From: Bilabrum cf. latius
Taxonomy: Eukaryota > Bigyra: Bicosoecida > Bigyra > Bicosoecida
NCBI GenBank assembly: GCA_965178125.1
Contig: OZ237757.1
Coordinates: forward strand, 620,001 to 684,000
Length of the DNA: 64,000 nt
Direction: 5' to 3'
The translations under genes were made by a program, and so were the position numbers. Position 1 is the stretch's first letter. The number at the start of each line of letters is the position of its first letter. Positions 42,762 to 51,332 of this stretch are shown here, piece after piece. The notes below the pieces were generated by a model that saw only the letters and a list, made by a program, of their open reading frames with translations, searched no databases and was not told the origin of the DNA.

Positions 42762-43033
42762 GCCTTCTGGGTTTGAATGCCCGAGTTTGCCTAGTTGCAA
42801 TGGCCGGGCACGGGATCAGAACGCCCTCTGTGCCTGGCCTAGTTATCGCAGCTCTGCGTGGTCTAGCCTACGTGAACCTGTCTTGAGCCTTACAGCATTT
42901 TAGTTGGATTCCCGGTCGGATAGAGCGGGCTCGTAGCCAAAACAGCACGAAATAGATTATTTCTGTTGAAGTCCGTTTCTATTCATTGCATTAATGGTAG
43001 CACAACGGCCTGCTGGATCCACAGCGCCTAGCA
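42762..43033. other. Convergent 3' intergenic spacer
   Basis: 272 bp between the TGA of the SET gene (+) and the TGA of bL21m (-). It should hold both 3' UTRs. I see no further gene in it. Confidence 0.6.
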
Positions 43034-44040
43034 TCAGGCCCTGGCACCCTCCTCCACCGCGGCGCTTCCCCCCTCTTCCACTGCCTCTTCCTCTGCCTCT
43101 TCCTCTGCCTCTTCCTCTGCCTCTTCCTCTGCCTCTTCCTGCTGCTTGATGAGAACCTCCTGCGGGCCGGGTTGCCGGGGCAGGATATTCCCCTCAGAGT
43201 CCGTGGGCAACGGGGGCAGGTCCCCCGCGTTCATGGGGTCGGGCCTGTCCCCCACCTGGGGCGGCTGGGCGCCTCCCATGGCGGCCTCCTCGTTCACCTC
43301 GATGGACCTGACGGAGAGGGCCATGATGGGCTGGCGGTGCCCCCGCGTGCGCCTGTAGCCCTTCCTTCTCTTCTTCTTGAACACTAGCACCTTAGGTGCC
43401 CTCGCTATCTCCTCCACCTGCAGCTGCACCGTGGCCCCGGGAACAGTGGACCTGCCGATGACAGTCCTGTCCCGGGAGCCGAGCATCATGACATCGCTAA
43501 CTTCGTACCTATCCCCAATTTCCACACGGGGTGGCAATGGAACCACAAGCTCGTCACCTTCCACAACCTTAAACTGGCGGCCCTTGAATCCAATCACAGC
43601 AAACTAGCTTCCCGGACTTCCCTCGTCGGCCCTAGCACTGCGAATCTCATGCACAGCAACGGCTGGGGAGGTATACTCTCGTACAGGGGCTGCTCGCTTT
43701 TTTGGTGCTTTGCGGGGAGTTTTGTCCTTGTTGTACCGCAATTCGTGCATCTTGTATGAGCGTGGGTGCGCCATCGGGTTGATCTCTACTTTTCTGGAGT
43801 GCTGTTGCTTCGGATGCCGCACTGCAAGGGTATAATAATATGAATACATCGACAGGTTAGGGCAAGGGATCACACGATTGTCCTAGCTGCAGCCCGTTCC
43901 TCTAGTATGCAGTGCACCCGATCGTGCTCACTCTATGATGCGGTCAAGTGCCACCTTCTTCCAGCGGTCACCACTTTCAGCTTCCCCTAAACACCTAATG
44001 TCGATATTCGCGCCAATGTGCGGGCGCCATGGAGCGCCAT
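43034..44040 (-). CDS. MRPL21: Mitochondrial large-subunit ribosomal protein bL21m
   Basis: Exon 1 is 44040-43932 and exon 2 is 43821-43034 (TGA); the 110-bp intron has donor GTGAGC and acceptor TTGCAG and splices in phase (A+TG gives Met). The product is about 298 residues. Exon 1 encodes an Arg-rich, acid-free leader (MALHGARTLARISTLGV) typical of a mitochondrial presequence. The bL21 core lies in the middle: FAVIGFKGRQFKVVEGD, GATVQLQVEE, KVLVFKKKRRKGYRRTRGHR. Three TAG codons are read as Gln: two in exon 1 and one at 43604, directly before FAVIGF. The C-terminal extension is very acidic (EEEA repeats), which is unusual for bL21. An in-frame ATG at 44073 would add 11 residues including an Asp; the 44040 start gives a better presequence. 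A plastid form is possible but less likely. Confidence 0.85.
43081..43142 (-). repeat. 12-bp tandem repeat coding for Ala-Glu-Glu-Glu
   Basis: About five near-perfect copies of GCCTCTTCCTCT (plus strand) at the 3' end of bL21m encode the acidic AEEEAEEE tail. Such a repeat is likely to vary in length between strains. Confidence 0.9.
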
Positions 44041-44250
44041 ACGGGCAAAGTTGCCGTCGGGCACGAAAACCATATTTGATGCAGAAAACTACACTGCTTA
44101 GATTCGTTTATATCGTTTATGACACGCAACAATAACGCCGCCGCCGCCCTACAAATTATTCTGGTATTCTGGTATTCTGGCCGCCACGGCGATGATCGTG
44201 TCCTTGCGTGGCCACACTAGTAGTGTGACACTACTAGAAGCCAAGTTCGT
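44041..44250. promoter_or_regulatory. Divergent promoter region of bL21m and the FG-GAP gene
   Basis: Only 210 bp separate the two start codons. The stretch holds three tandem copies of TATTCTGG-like sequence (about 44156-44180) and a perfect palindrome at 44217-44237. No TATA element was identified with confidence. Confidence 0.5.
44217..44237. repeat. Perfect 21-bp palindrome, 13 bp upstream of the FG-GAP start codon
   Basis: Arms CTAGTAGTGT and ACACTACTAG are separated by one G. It overlaps a second palindrome, CACACTAGTAGTGTG, starting at about 44213. The position, just before the ATG at 44251, suggests an operator-like site or a UTR hairpin; neither is proven. Confidence 0.8.
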
Positions 44251-47200
44251 ATGCGTTCCATAGTGGGCGCCATGTTGTGAGTCATACGTATATTTACTCT
44301 AATGGCTGCACTATGAGCTGAAATGAGTTCTTGTTATCCTCTCCTTTTGTGGAATCCACTAGTGGGTTGGGGTGGATTGGCCATTGATTTCCCAGCTGTT
44401 TCGACGAACCAGAGCAAAAGAAGCCTTGCTTAGCCCCCTTCTTGTGTATTTGATTGGCTATATTTTGTTTTTGCTTTGCTGGACAGCCACATGCTCGGCC
44501 TCTTTGCGCATTCTCCTCACACGTCGCAGCTTCTTGACATTCGCTGCAGGCGCAGGTGCCACCTCAGCGTCTATCGGCGCCGATGCTATACTTTCCAATC
44601 CTTTGGATAACCTAGGCACTACTGCATCGCCTACGGACCAAAACCGTAAGCTGGCGGCCAGCTTGTTCGGGGTTGACAAGCACTGGAGAATCTCGAGCAC
44701 CTCGGGCGGCTTCTCTGGCACTTTCGACAACGAGCACCGTTTTGGTAAGTCGGTGGCTGCACTTGGAGACATCAATGGAGATGGAGTGCTCGATATGGCC
44801 GTCGGGGGCCATGGAAATGGTGGGAGGAACCGCGGCGTTGCATGGCTCTTGCACAACAACCAATCCGAGTCAATCAAGGGATTCACCGAAATCACCAGTG
44901 GCAAGAGCGGCTTTGAAGGATACCTTGACAATGGTGATTTCTTTGGCCTTGCCGTAGCCGCGGTGGGCGATGTTAATGCGGACTTCGTACCCGACTTGGC
45001 TGTCGGCGCTCCCATGAACGATGATTAGAATCGCGGCGCCGTGTGGATTCTCTTCCGAGACTCGAACGGACAAGTAGAATCTTACACAAAGATATATCAT
45101 TAGGGAGGTGGCTTCACTGGCACACTAGGCACCAGCCACCGGTTCGGCGAAGCCATTGCGAGCATCGGTGACCTCGATTCGGACGGGGTGCCCGACCTCG
45201 CCGTCGGTGCGCCGTACACCGGAAAGGCCGGGGGAAACAGAAAAGGAGCGGTCTGGATTCTGTTCCTGCGGTCTAACGGCCGGGTCAAGAGCCACGTGAA
45301 GATCGGCGACGGGGAGGGCGGTTTCGAGGGGAGCCTGGACGAAGACGACTTGTTCGGGAGCGCCATCGCTTCCGTTGGTGACCTGGACGGTGACGGCATC
45401 GCCGATCTGGCCGTGGGCGCTCCCGGTACGACGGCGCTGCCCCGCGAAGACGTGGGGGGCCTGTACATCCTGTTCCAGCGAGCCGACGGCACGGTCAAGT
45501 CTCACCGCAAGATCTCGTGGTCCGTGTCTGGCTTCCAGGGCGGCCTACACACTGACGACCACTTCGGGCGCGCGGTAGCATCCGGGGCAGATCTGGACGC
45601 AGATGGAGTGTGGGACTTGGCTGTGGGGGCGTACGGTGATGACGACGGGTGCACTGACTGCGGTGCGGTGTGGCTGCTGTATCTTCAGGCGGACGGCACT
45701 GTGAAGGGATTCAACAAAATCTCAAGTACAATGGGCAAGTTCGACGGGGAGCTTCAGAGCGGTGCCCGTTTTGGCTGGTCGGTAGCATTTGTGGGCGACA
45801 TGGATCGGGATGGGACGCAGGAGCTGGCAGTGGGCGCCCCTCAGGACGATGACGGTGGTCAGAACAGCGGTGCGGTGTGGCTGATGTCCGTGCGGACCCC
45901 GACCACAACGGTCCCACCAGCCCCAACCCCAACCCCGAGCAATTCCGCTTAGCCAACGCCCTCAAGCTCCGTCACACCGAGTATCAGCCCCAGCACCAGC
46001 CCCAGCACCAGCCCCAGCACCAGCCCCAGCACCAGCAGCACAACGGCGCCCAGCACCAGCCCGAGCTCGAGCCCGCAGCTTGCGGTGCAGCAGCTCTTGA
46101 AAATCTCCGACACCCAGGGAGGCTTCACTGGTGCTCTTAACAATAATCACCGATTCGGCAAGGCCGTTGCTGTTCTCGGTGACCTGGACGGTGACGGCGT
46201 GGATGATCTGGCCGTGGGAGCCCATGGGAACAGTGGAAACGGGCGTACCAACAAAGGAGCTGTGTGGATCCTGTTCCAGAGAGCCAACGGCACCGTGAAG
46301 TCTCACCGCAAGATTACGGACAGCGAGAGTGGCTTCAGTGGTGACTTGGACGACAACGATTTCTTCGGCATCTCGCTCGCTTCCATTGGTGACTTGGACG
46401 GCGACGGGGTACAAGACCTGGCCGTGGGCGCTTCACCGGATGACGATGGTGGCAACGCGCGCGGCGCTGTGTGGATCCTGTTCCTGCGATCGGATGGCAC
46501 GGTGAAGAGCTACCACAAGATCTCGGCCACGGCCGGGGACATCACGGTGCCACTCAGTGACCAGGACCAGTTCGGTTGCTCGCTGGCTTCTATCGGAGAC
46601 CTGGATGGCGATGGGGTGCAGGACCTGGCCGTGGGCGCGTTCGGGGATGACTCGGGAGGCGGCAACAGCGGCGCTCTGTGGATTCTGTTTCTGGGCACCG
46701 ATGGCACTGTCAAGTCTCACTCGAGGATCAACGACGTTGACGGCGGCATGGCGGGACAGCTGACCTCCGATGGTCGCTTCGGCTCATCCGTGGCTCTGCT
46801 GGGCGATCTGGACTCTGACGGTGTACAGGACCTGGTGGTCGGTGCGCCTGCGACTTCCGGGATTAATGCCGCGCCTGGACGGCTGCACGTGCTGTTCCTG
46901 GACACCGATGGCACGGTGGATCGTCACCAGGAGATCACTGAAGGCGTGGGCGGCTTCACTGGCGAGCTGCAGCAGGGCGACATGTTCGGAGCCTCAATTG
47001 CTGTGCTCGGTGACACTGATGGTGACAGCGTCGTGGACGTGGCTGTGGGTGCCCCGCGGGAGGCAGAAGGCGGCGTGGACACTGGCGATGTGTGGCTGCT
47101 AGCGCTGGACACGGACGGGCAGGTCAAGTCGCACCGGAAGCTGTCGTCGATTTTCAGTGACATCGCAGGCGTGCTGCCGTCGTCAACTCGATTTGGTTGG

Positions 47201-48241
47201 TCCCTGGCTGCACGTGTGGTCACGGAACAGGGCACAGGTGTGACTCTGTACGTGGGCGCGACGCAGGACGATGACGGTGGGCAGGACCGCGGAGCCGTGT
47301 GGATGCTCCCTCTGCTTGCCAGTGGGCCCTCACCGGACGCCACTCCCAGCGCAAGCCCAAGCGCCACCGCCTCGGGCAGCACCTCGGCCAGCCCATCTCC
47401 TTCTTCGAGCCAGAACCCAAGCACCAGTCCCACCCCAAGCACCAGCCCCAGCACGACCCCAGGCCCCAGCTCCAGTGGTTCTCCTAGCCCCCAGCCTCGT
47501 CCTATGCTGCTCGTTACGCTGGATCAGCCCGTCACCGACCCCGTGCAGGAAGGGGGCTCTATATGCGGTATGGCCGACGCGATCATGGCCGAGCCCGCGT
47601 CCATGGTTCTGCAGATGCGGTTCGAGCTGCAGGTCAACACGAGGCAGTTCGCGTGCGAAGAAGCCCTGGTCTTCGCCGCGGTGGCGCTGGAGGAGGCAGG
47701 GGTCGGCGCTGACCCAGAGCGCATGGCTGTTCACCTGACTGTGCTCGGGGGCCAGGCCGCCAACCCAAACACGGCCATCGACGTGCAGGTTCTTGTGCAG
47801 TCGGAGGACCAGGGGCGCCAGTTCTTCGCGTGGGTGTGGGAGGCGCTGTCATCCGGCCGCATCAGCTCGCTGGCGGGTGGTCTGGACCAGCTGGTGCCGG
47901 CCGTGTACAGCTTCACCTTCGGCGATCGTGCAGTGTCGCTGGGGCGCAGCGAGCTGGGCCTGGCAGCGCGCGCTCCTTCAGATGGAGACGCGGCCGGGGA
48001 CGACCCTCGTCTTTCCGGGGCTGAGATCGGGGTGCTGGCTGCTGGGCTGGTGGCCGTGGTGGCGATCGTGGCCGGCGTGCTGGTGTACCAGAACAGCGGA
48101 CAGGCCACGTGCGGTCTTCACGGGTCACGTGCTAGGGCCCGTGTGAAGAGGGAGGAAAGTGAAGAAAGTGTGGTGAACCCCCTGTACGGCGACTTGCACC
48201 CCTCCGCGCTGCCGCCGACGCAGCACGACGCGTTGGCGTGA
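44251..48241 (+). CDS. Membrane-anchored protein with two FG-GAP (integrin-alpha-like) repeat arrays
   Basis: Proposed exon 1 is 44251-44276; the intron is 44277-44433 (GTGAGT...TTGCTTAG); exon 2 is 44434-48241 (TGA). The junction TT+C gives Phe and produces a good signal peptide (MRSIVGAMF then PLLVYLIGYILFLLCW). Without it the frame has no ATG. The product is about 1277 residues. Six FG-GAP repeats (RFGxSVAxxGDxDGDGxxDLAVGA, with the DxDxDG calcium loop) are followed by a Pro/Thr/Ser linker (about 45890-46080), then six more, the last degenerate, then a second Ser/Pro linker, an uncharacterised domain of about 150 residues, one transmembrane segment (IGVLAAGLVAVVAIVAGVLV, residues about 1207-1228) and a short basic tail with NPLY at 1257-1260. 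TAG at 45026, about 45101 and 45950 is read as Gln; 45026 aligns with Gln of sister repeats (GGQDRGAVW, GGQNSGAVW). Likely a cell-surface adhesion protein. Confidence 0.88.
45985..46045 (+). repeat. 12-bp tandem repeat in the linker between the two FG-GAP arrays
   Basis: Repeats of AGCCCCAGCACC encode the Ser-Pro-Ser-Thr linker in the gene's frame. A similar Ser/Pro/Thr tract of the same codon type occurs at about 47330-47490. Confidence 0.85.
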
Positions 48242-48590
48242 AGAGTGACGGGCTTTCCTGCTGGACTTTGTACCTTGGACTTTGAGGATTTTTTGGGACT
48301 GACAGAGCAGTTGTTGCTGCCTGCGTCTGCAGCCTGGGGTCGCCTCACGGCCACCCTTGGGTGCTTGGCATCTTCAAGGTGTTGCTTGCTTGCTTGCTTG
48401 CTTGATCAGATTTACTCTTTTACGATTTTGGCTTCGCAAGTCGCCGTTTTAGGCCGGGCCGGCAGCTTCGATGCTGTACAATGCAGGCAATCAGCTGTCC
48501 ATTCCGACTGCAGACCTCCAGATGTTTGATCGAGTGATGCTCTCCACCCGTGGGCCCGACCACTGGCAATCCGGAATCCGCCGGGCGCAT
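48242..48590. other. Spacer between the FG-GAP gene and the transposon
   Basis: It should contain the 3' UTR of the FG-GAP gene. It carries a GCTT tetranucleotide repeat (five copies, about 48384-48403). I see no gene here. Confidence 0.6.
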
Positions 48591-48592
48591 TA

Positions 48593-48615
48593 GGGTGAAG
48601 GTTCGTCAATCCGGA
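48593..48615 (+). repeat. Left terminal inverted repeat of the transposon
   Basis: Starts GGGTGAAGGTTCGTCA and ends CCGGA; it is the exact reverse complement of the right repeat over 23 bp. A related 16-bp motif follows at 48617-48632 in direct orientation. Confidence 0.95.
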
Positions 48616-48681
48616 TGGCTCGTCAAGCCGGAATGGGCATTCAAACTGCAATTCGCGTGTAGCTCGCCGAATTTTCGCTAA

Positions 48682-50778
48682 GTGAGAACAGTAATCACTC
48701 AGCAAAAAGTTCTTGAAACATTTAAACAAAAGGCTCGATGTGAGTGTATTGCAGATATCGTATACGCGCGTGCGAGGTGGCGATGGAACCCCAAGTGGTT
48801 CCCAAGCGACGCCCAAAAAAGCGCCAAATTCGAGCTTTTTATCCTGGTTTTGAGCCAGATGAATAGTCAATAGGATGCTCTATCCCATCTGAAAGCACGG
48901 GGTCTGGACATTCCATCTTCGACTGCCTCTGACTGGGTGAAGAAGGCAGCATCCGGACAAACGGTCGGTGCGAGAGGCGGTTCAAATCCGACATTGCCTA
49001 GGGAAGCAGAGGAATAGCTGGAGCTTCTCATTTCGGAGCTGAATAGATCAGGTGTTCATCCACATCCAGACTTCATCATTTCTTTCGCTAACTATTGGCA
49101 AGACCTGTATATGAAGAAAGCGTTCCCCCGTCGCAAGTACGACAAGCTGTGTCGTGGCTGGCTCAAGGGATTCAAGAAGCGGTTCAAGATTTCTGCGCGG
49201 CGTAATGAGAACTACTAGCCAGAACGATTCCTAGTTAGGGCTAGCAGCGTCAGGGAGCTGTTCGCCATCCTGCGCCGCCTATTCAAGACGTTCAAGATCC
49301 AACTGCGCCGTCAAGTGGTCGTGTGCAATGAGTCCGGGTTCCAGTGCTGTGCTGCAGTTACAGCAGGTCTTGTCTCAACAGGGGCTCCATCATCTTCATC
49401 ATCATCAAGCAGTAGCTCGGCTGCTTCCGGGGGAGCATCAAATCACCCCGAGGCTAGCGCTTGGAGGCCAACTGCCAAGGATTGCAACGCCGTCGAGTAC
49501 GGAACGAGGCACACCACCACGCTGCTGTGTGCGTTGGATGCAGACGGCAAGCATGTGTGTAGCATCTACATCACAAAGGGCAAACACCGTGACGCCATTC
49601 CCCCTCCCACTGTGAGCGAGATCTCCAAGAAGGACCCGGAGGTGCTCCGGCATGGGCGCGACCTCCTCCGCTCGTCACCCAAGGCGTTCATCAACAGCAA
49701 GCTCTGGCGCGACTTCATCGAGAAGTTGGTGTGGAATCTTGACAACCACTAGGGGCGGTAGGCAAACGAATGGTCCATCCTAATCACAGACGGACACTCG
49801 GCACATTACGACTTGGACACCATCGCCTGGGCCTTTGCCCACCGCCTCATCATTGTGACGATCCCCCCTCACTCCTCGGCAGAACTGCAGGTAGAGGACG
49901 TTTCGGTATTCAAGCCGCTCAAGACAGAGTTTCGAAAGCTGGTGACCACGTACACGAACAAGGACTGGACGCCAAGGGCAGTGGCGTACGCCCTCGCCAA
50001 CATCTTGCGACCAAGTGGGGACAAGCCCGCCGGGCATGTCGTACACAGTGGCTTCGCGCACTGCGGCCTGTGGGACTACGATTCAGACACCCCTCTGCAT
50101 GAAATTAACATCAAGAAGCGCATTGCGGAGTGTAAGGGCCGTGAAGAACACATGAAGCTGGGTCGGAAGAGGAAGCGCCAGCCGGCGCAGAGGCACTGGG
50201 AGGCACGCGAGGAGGAGAGCGGAAAAGTCCTAGAAGCCATGGATGGGTCAGACATCGGGAAGCAGACTTTGATTGCGTCGTCGAGGGGAAAGAAACATGC
50301 GGGGGAGCAGTTCGAGAAGGTCAAGAACGATGCAGTGGAGCGAGCTACCAAACGCCTGCGATCCACCCAGCCGGGGGGCCGCCGAGACCCCCTGGAGCAG
50401 GAGCGGCAAGGGCGACCGCAGGACACGCGCGTGTACTGGAACTCAAAGCAGCTGGACACGTGGGCAAAGACAAAGGTATCAGCTATGATTGCAGCTGCAG
50501 GTACTTCAATTGGAGCCACGCGATCCGTGCTTGCCTCAGTTGGCAAGGTCGTTGGGGCTCTCGGTACCTTTATGGAGGTCACCAGTTCCAAGGATGCAAC
50601 CGAGGAAGATAATGACAACGCTTTCATGGCTCTGACGGACCAAATAAGCATGATGGAGTCTGTCTCGGCGACCGCATCATCTGCATGTGATGAACTGGAG
50701 AAGGCCCGGGCAGCTGCCAGCGAGCAGAAGCCACGCCCGCTGCAGATCGAAGATGAGGCCACAGGTGGAAGCTCCTGA
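48682..50778 (+). CDS. DDE_1-type transposase (pogo/Tigger/Jerky-like), 5' end uncertain
   Basis: A frame open from 48682 to the TGA at 50778 contains five TAG codons (48871, about 49015, 49216, 49750, 49759) read as Gln. The N-terminal part has a helix-turn-helix-like stretch (DIPSSTASDWVKKAASG). The catalytic core has the pogo layout: CNESGF where the family has N-x-D-E-T-G-F; TTTLLCALDADGKHV and IYITKGKHR; LITDGHSAH with the second Asp; PPHSSAELQVEDVSVFKPLK with the third Asp, 35 residues later. The first catalytic Asp is therefore Asn here, which would predict an inactive or altered enzyme. No ATG begins this frame before 48858. An alternative N-terminus in the next frame from about 48781 (MEPQVVPKRRPKKRQIRAF, NLS-like) would need a frameshift or intron near 48860. 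A serine tract (about 49390-49425) interrupts the core. Confidence 0.8.
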
Positions 50779-51263
50779 GCTCGCTATTTTTTCCAAGCAA
50801 CTAGAAGCATGATTTAAAACTTTGTTTTATCCCAATCATGCGGTTCTCTTTGCCTATACCTAATTTTTCCGAGAGTAAATCGACAAGTTGCAGTTCGGCA
50901 CAGCGGTCCGAATCGTGGCCGGACTCGCCATTCCGCGATGATATCCGTTCTTAGCATGCCAGCCATCGAAAGATATTTACCACACCATAAAGCTAACACT
51001 TCAGCAACAGCATGTGCGCGGCGGCAAAATACCGAACTCATTGCTCGTGGTGTAGTTGCAGCGTTCCGGATTGATGAGCCACCGATTTTTGGGGTGCACA
51101 GAGCACTAACTTCACGTCAAGGTTACTAGTCACATACTCAAAGATTTCCGAAACAAGATGCACTTTTTGGAACTTCAATCGGTGTAGAATTCATCTAGAA
51201 AAACGGAAACATATGACATGGTGTTCTCGGCCAGATTTCCCGCTCGAAGTTCGGCGGCTCCAG

Positions 51264-51286
51264 TCCGGATTGACGAACCTTCACCC
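51264..51286 (-). repeat. Right terminal inverted repeat of the transposon
   Basis: Starts TCCGGATTGACGAACC and ends TTCACCC, followed by TA. Another copy of the motif, less similar, lies inward at 51065-51080. Confidence 0.95.
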
Positions 51287-51332
51287 TAGGCCTATTGGTG
51301 CCCTGGCCACTATCCCCACACTGACAGAAGTG

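Larger units (their letters stand above)
48593..51286 (+). mobile_element. pogo/Tigger-like DNA transposon
   Basis: The element is 2694 bp long, bounded by 23-bp perfect terminal inverted repeats and flanked by TA on both sides (48591-48592 and 51287-51288), the hallmark of Tc1/mariner/pogo insertion. It holds one transposase frame on the plus strand. Subterminal repeats related to the termini lie at 48617-48632 (GGCTCGTCAAGCCGGA) and 51065-51080 (TCCGGATTGATGAGCC). The intact, identical ends suggest a fairly recent insertion. About 485 bp after the transposase stop are non-coding and end in the right repeat. Confidence 0.93.

Noticed and set aside
44372-44433. GTG at 44372 as start of the FG-GAP gene
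   Set aside because: The frame has no ATG there; a GTGAGT...TTAG intron links the ATG at 44251 in phase and gives a proper signal peptide.
51213-51332. PDAT start at 51213
   Set aside because: That start (GTG/ATG-type frame opening) lies inside the transposon and crosses its terminal repeat; the ATG at 51333 lies just outside.
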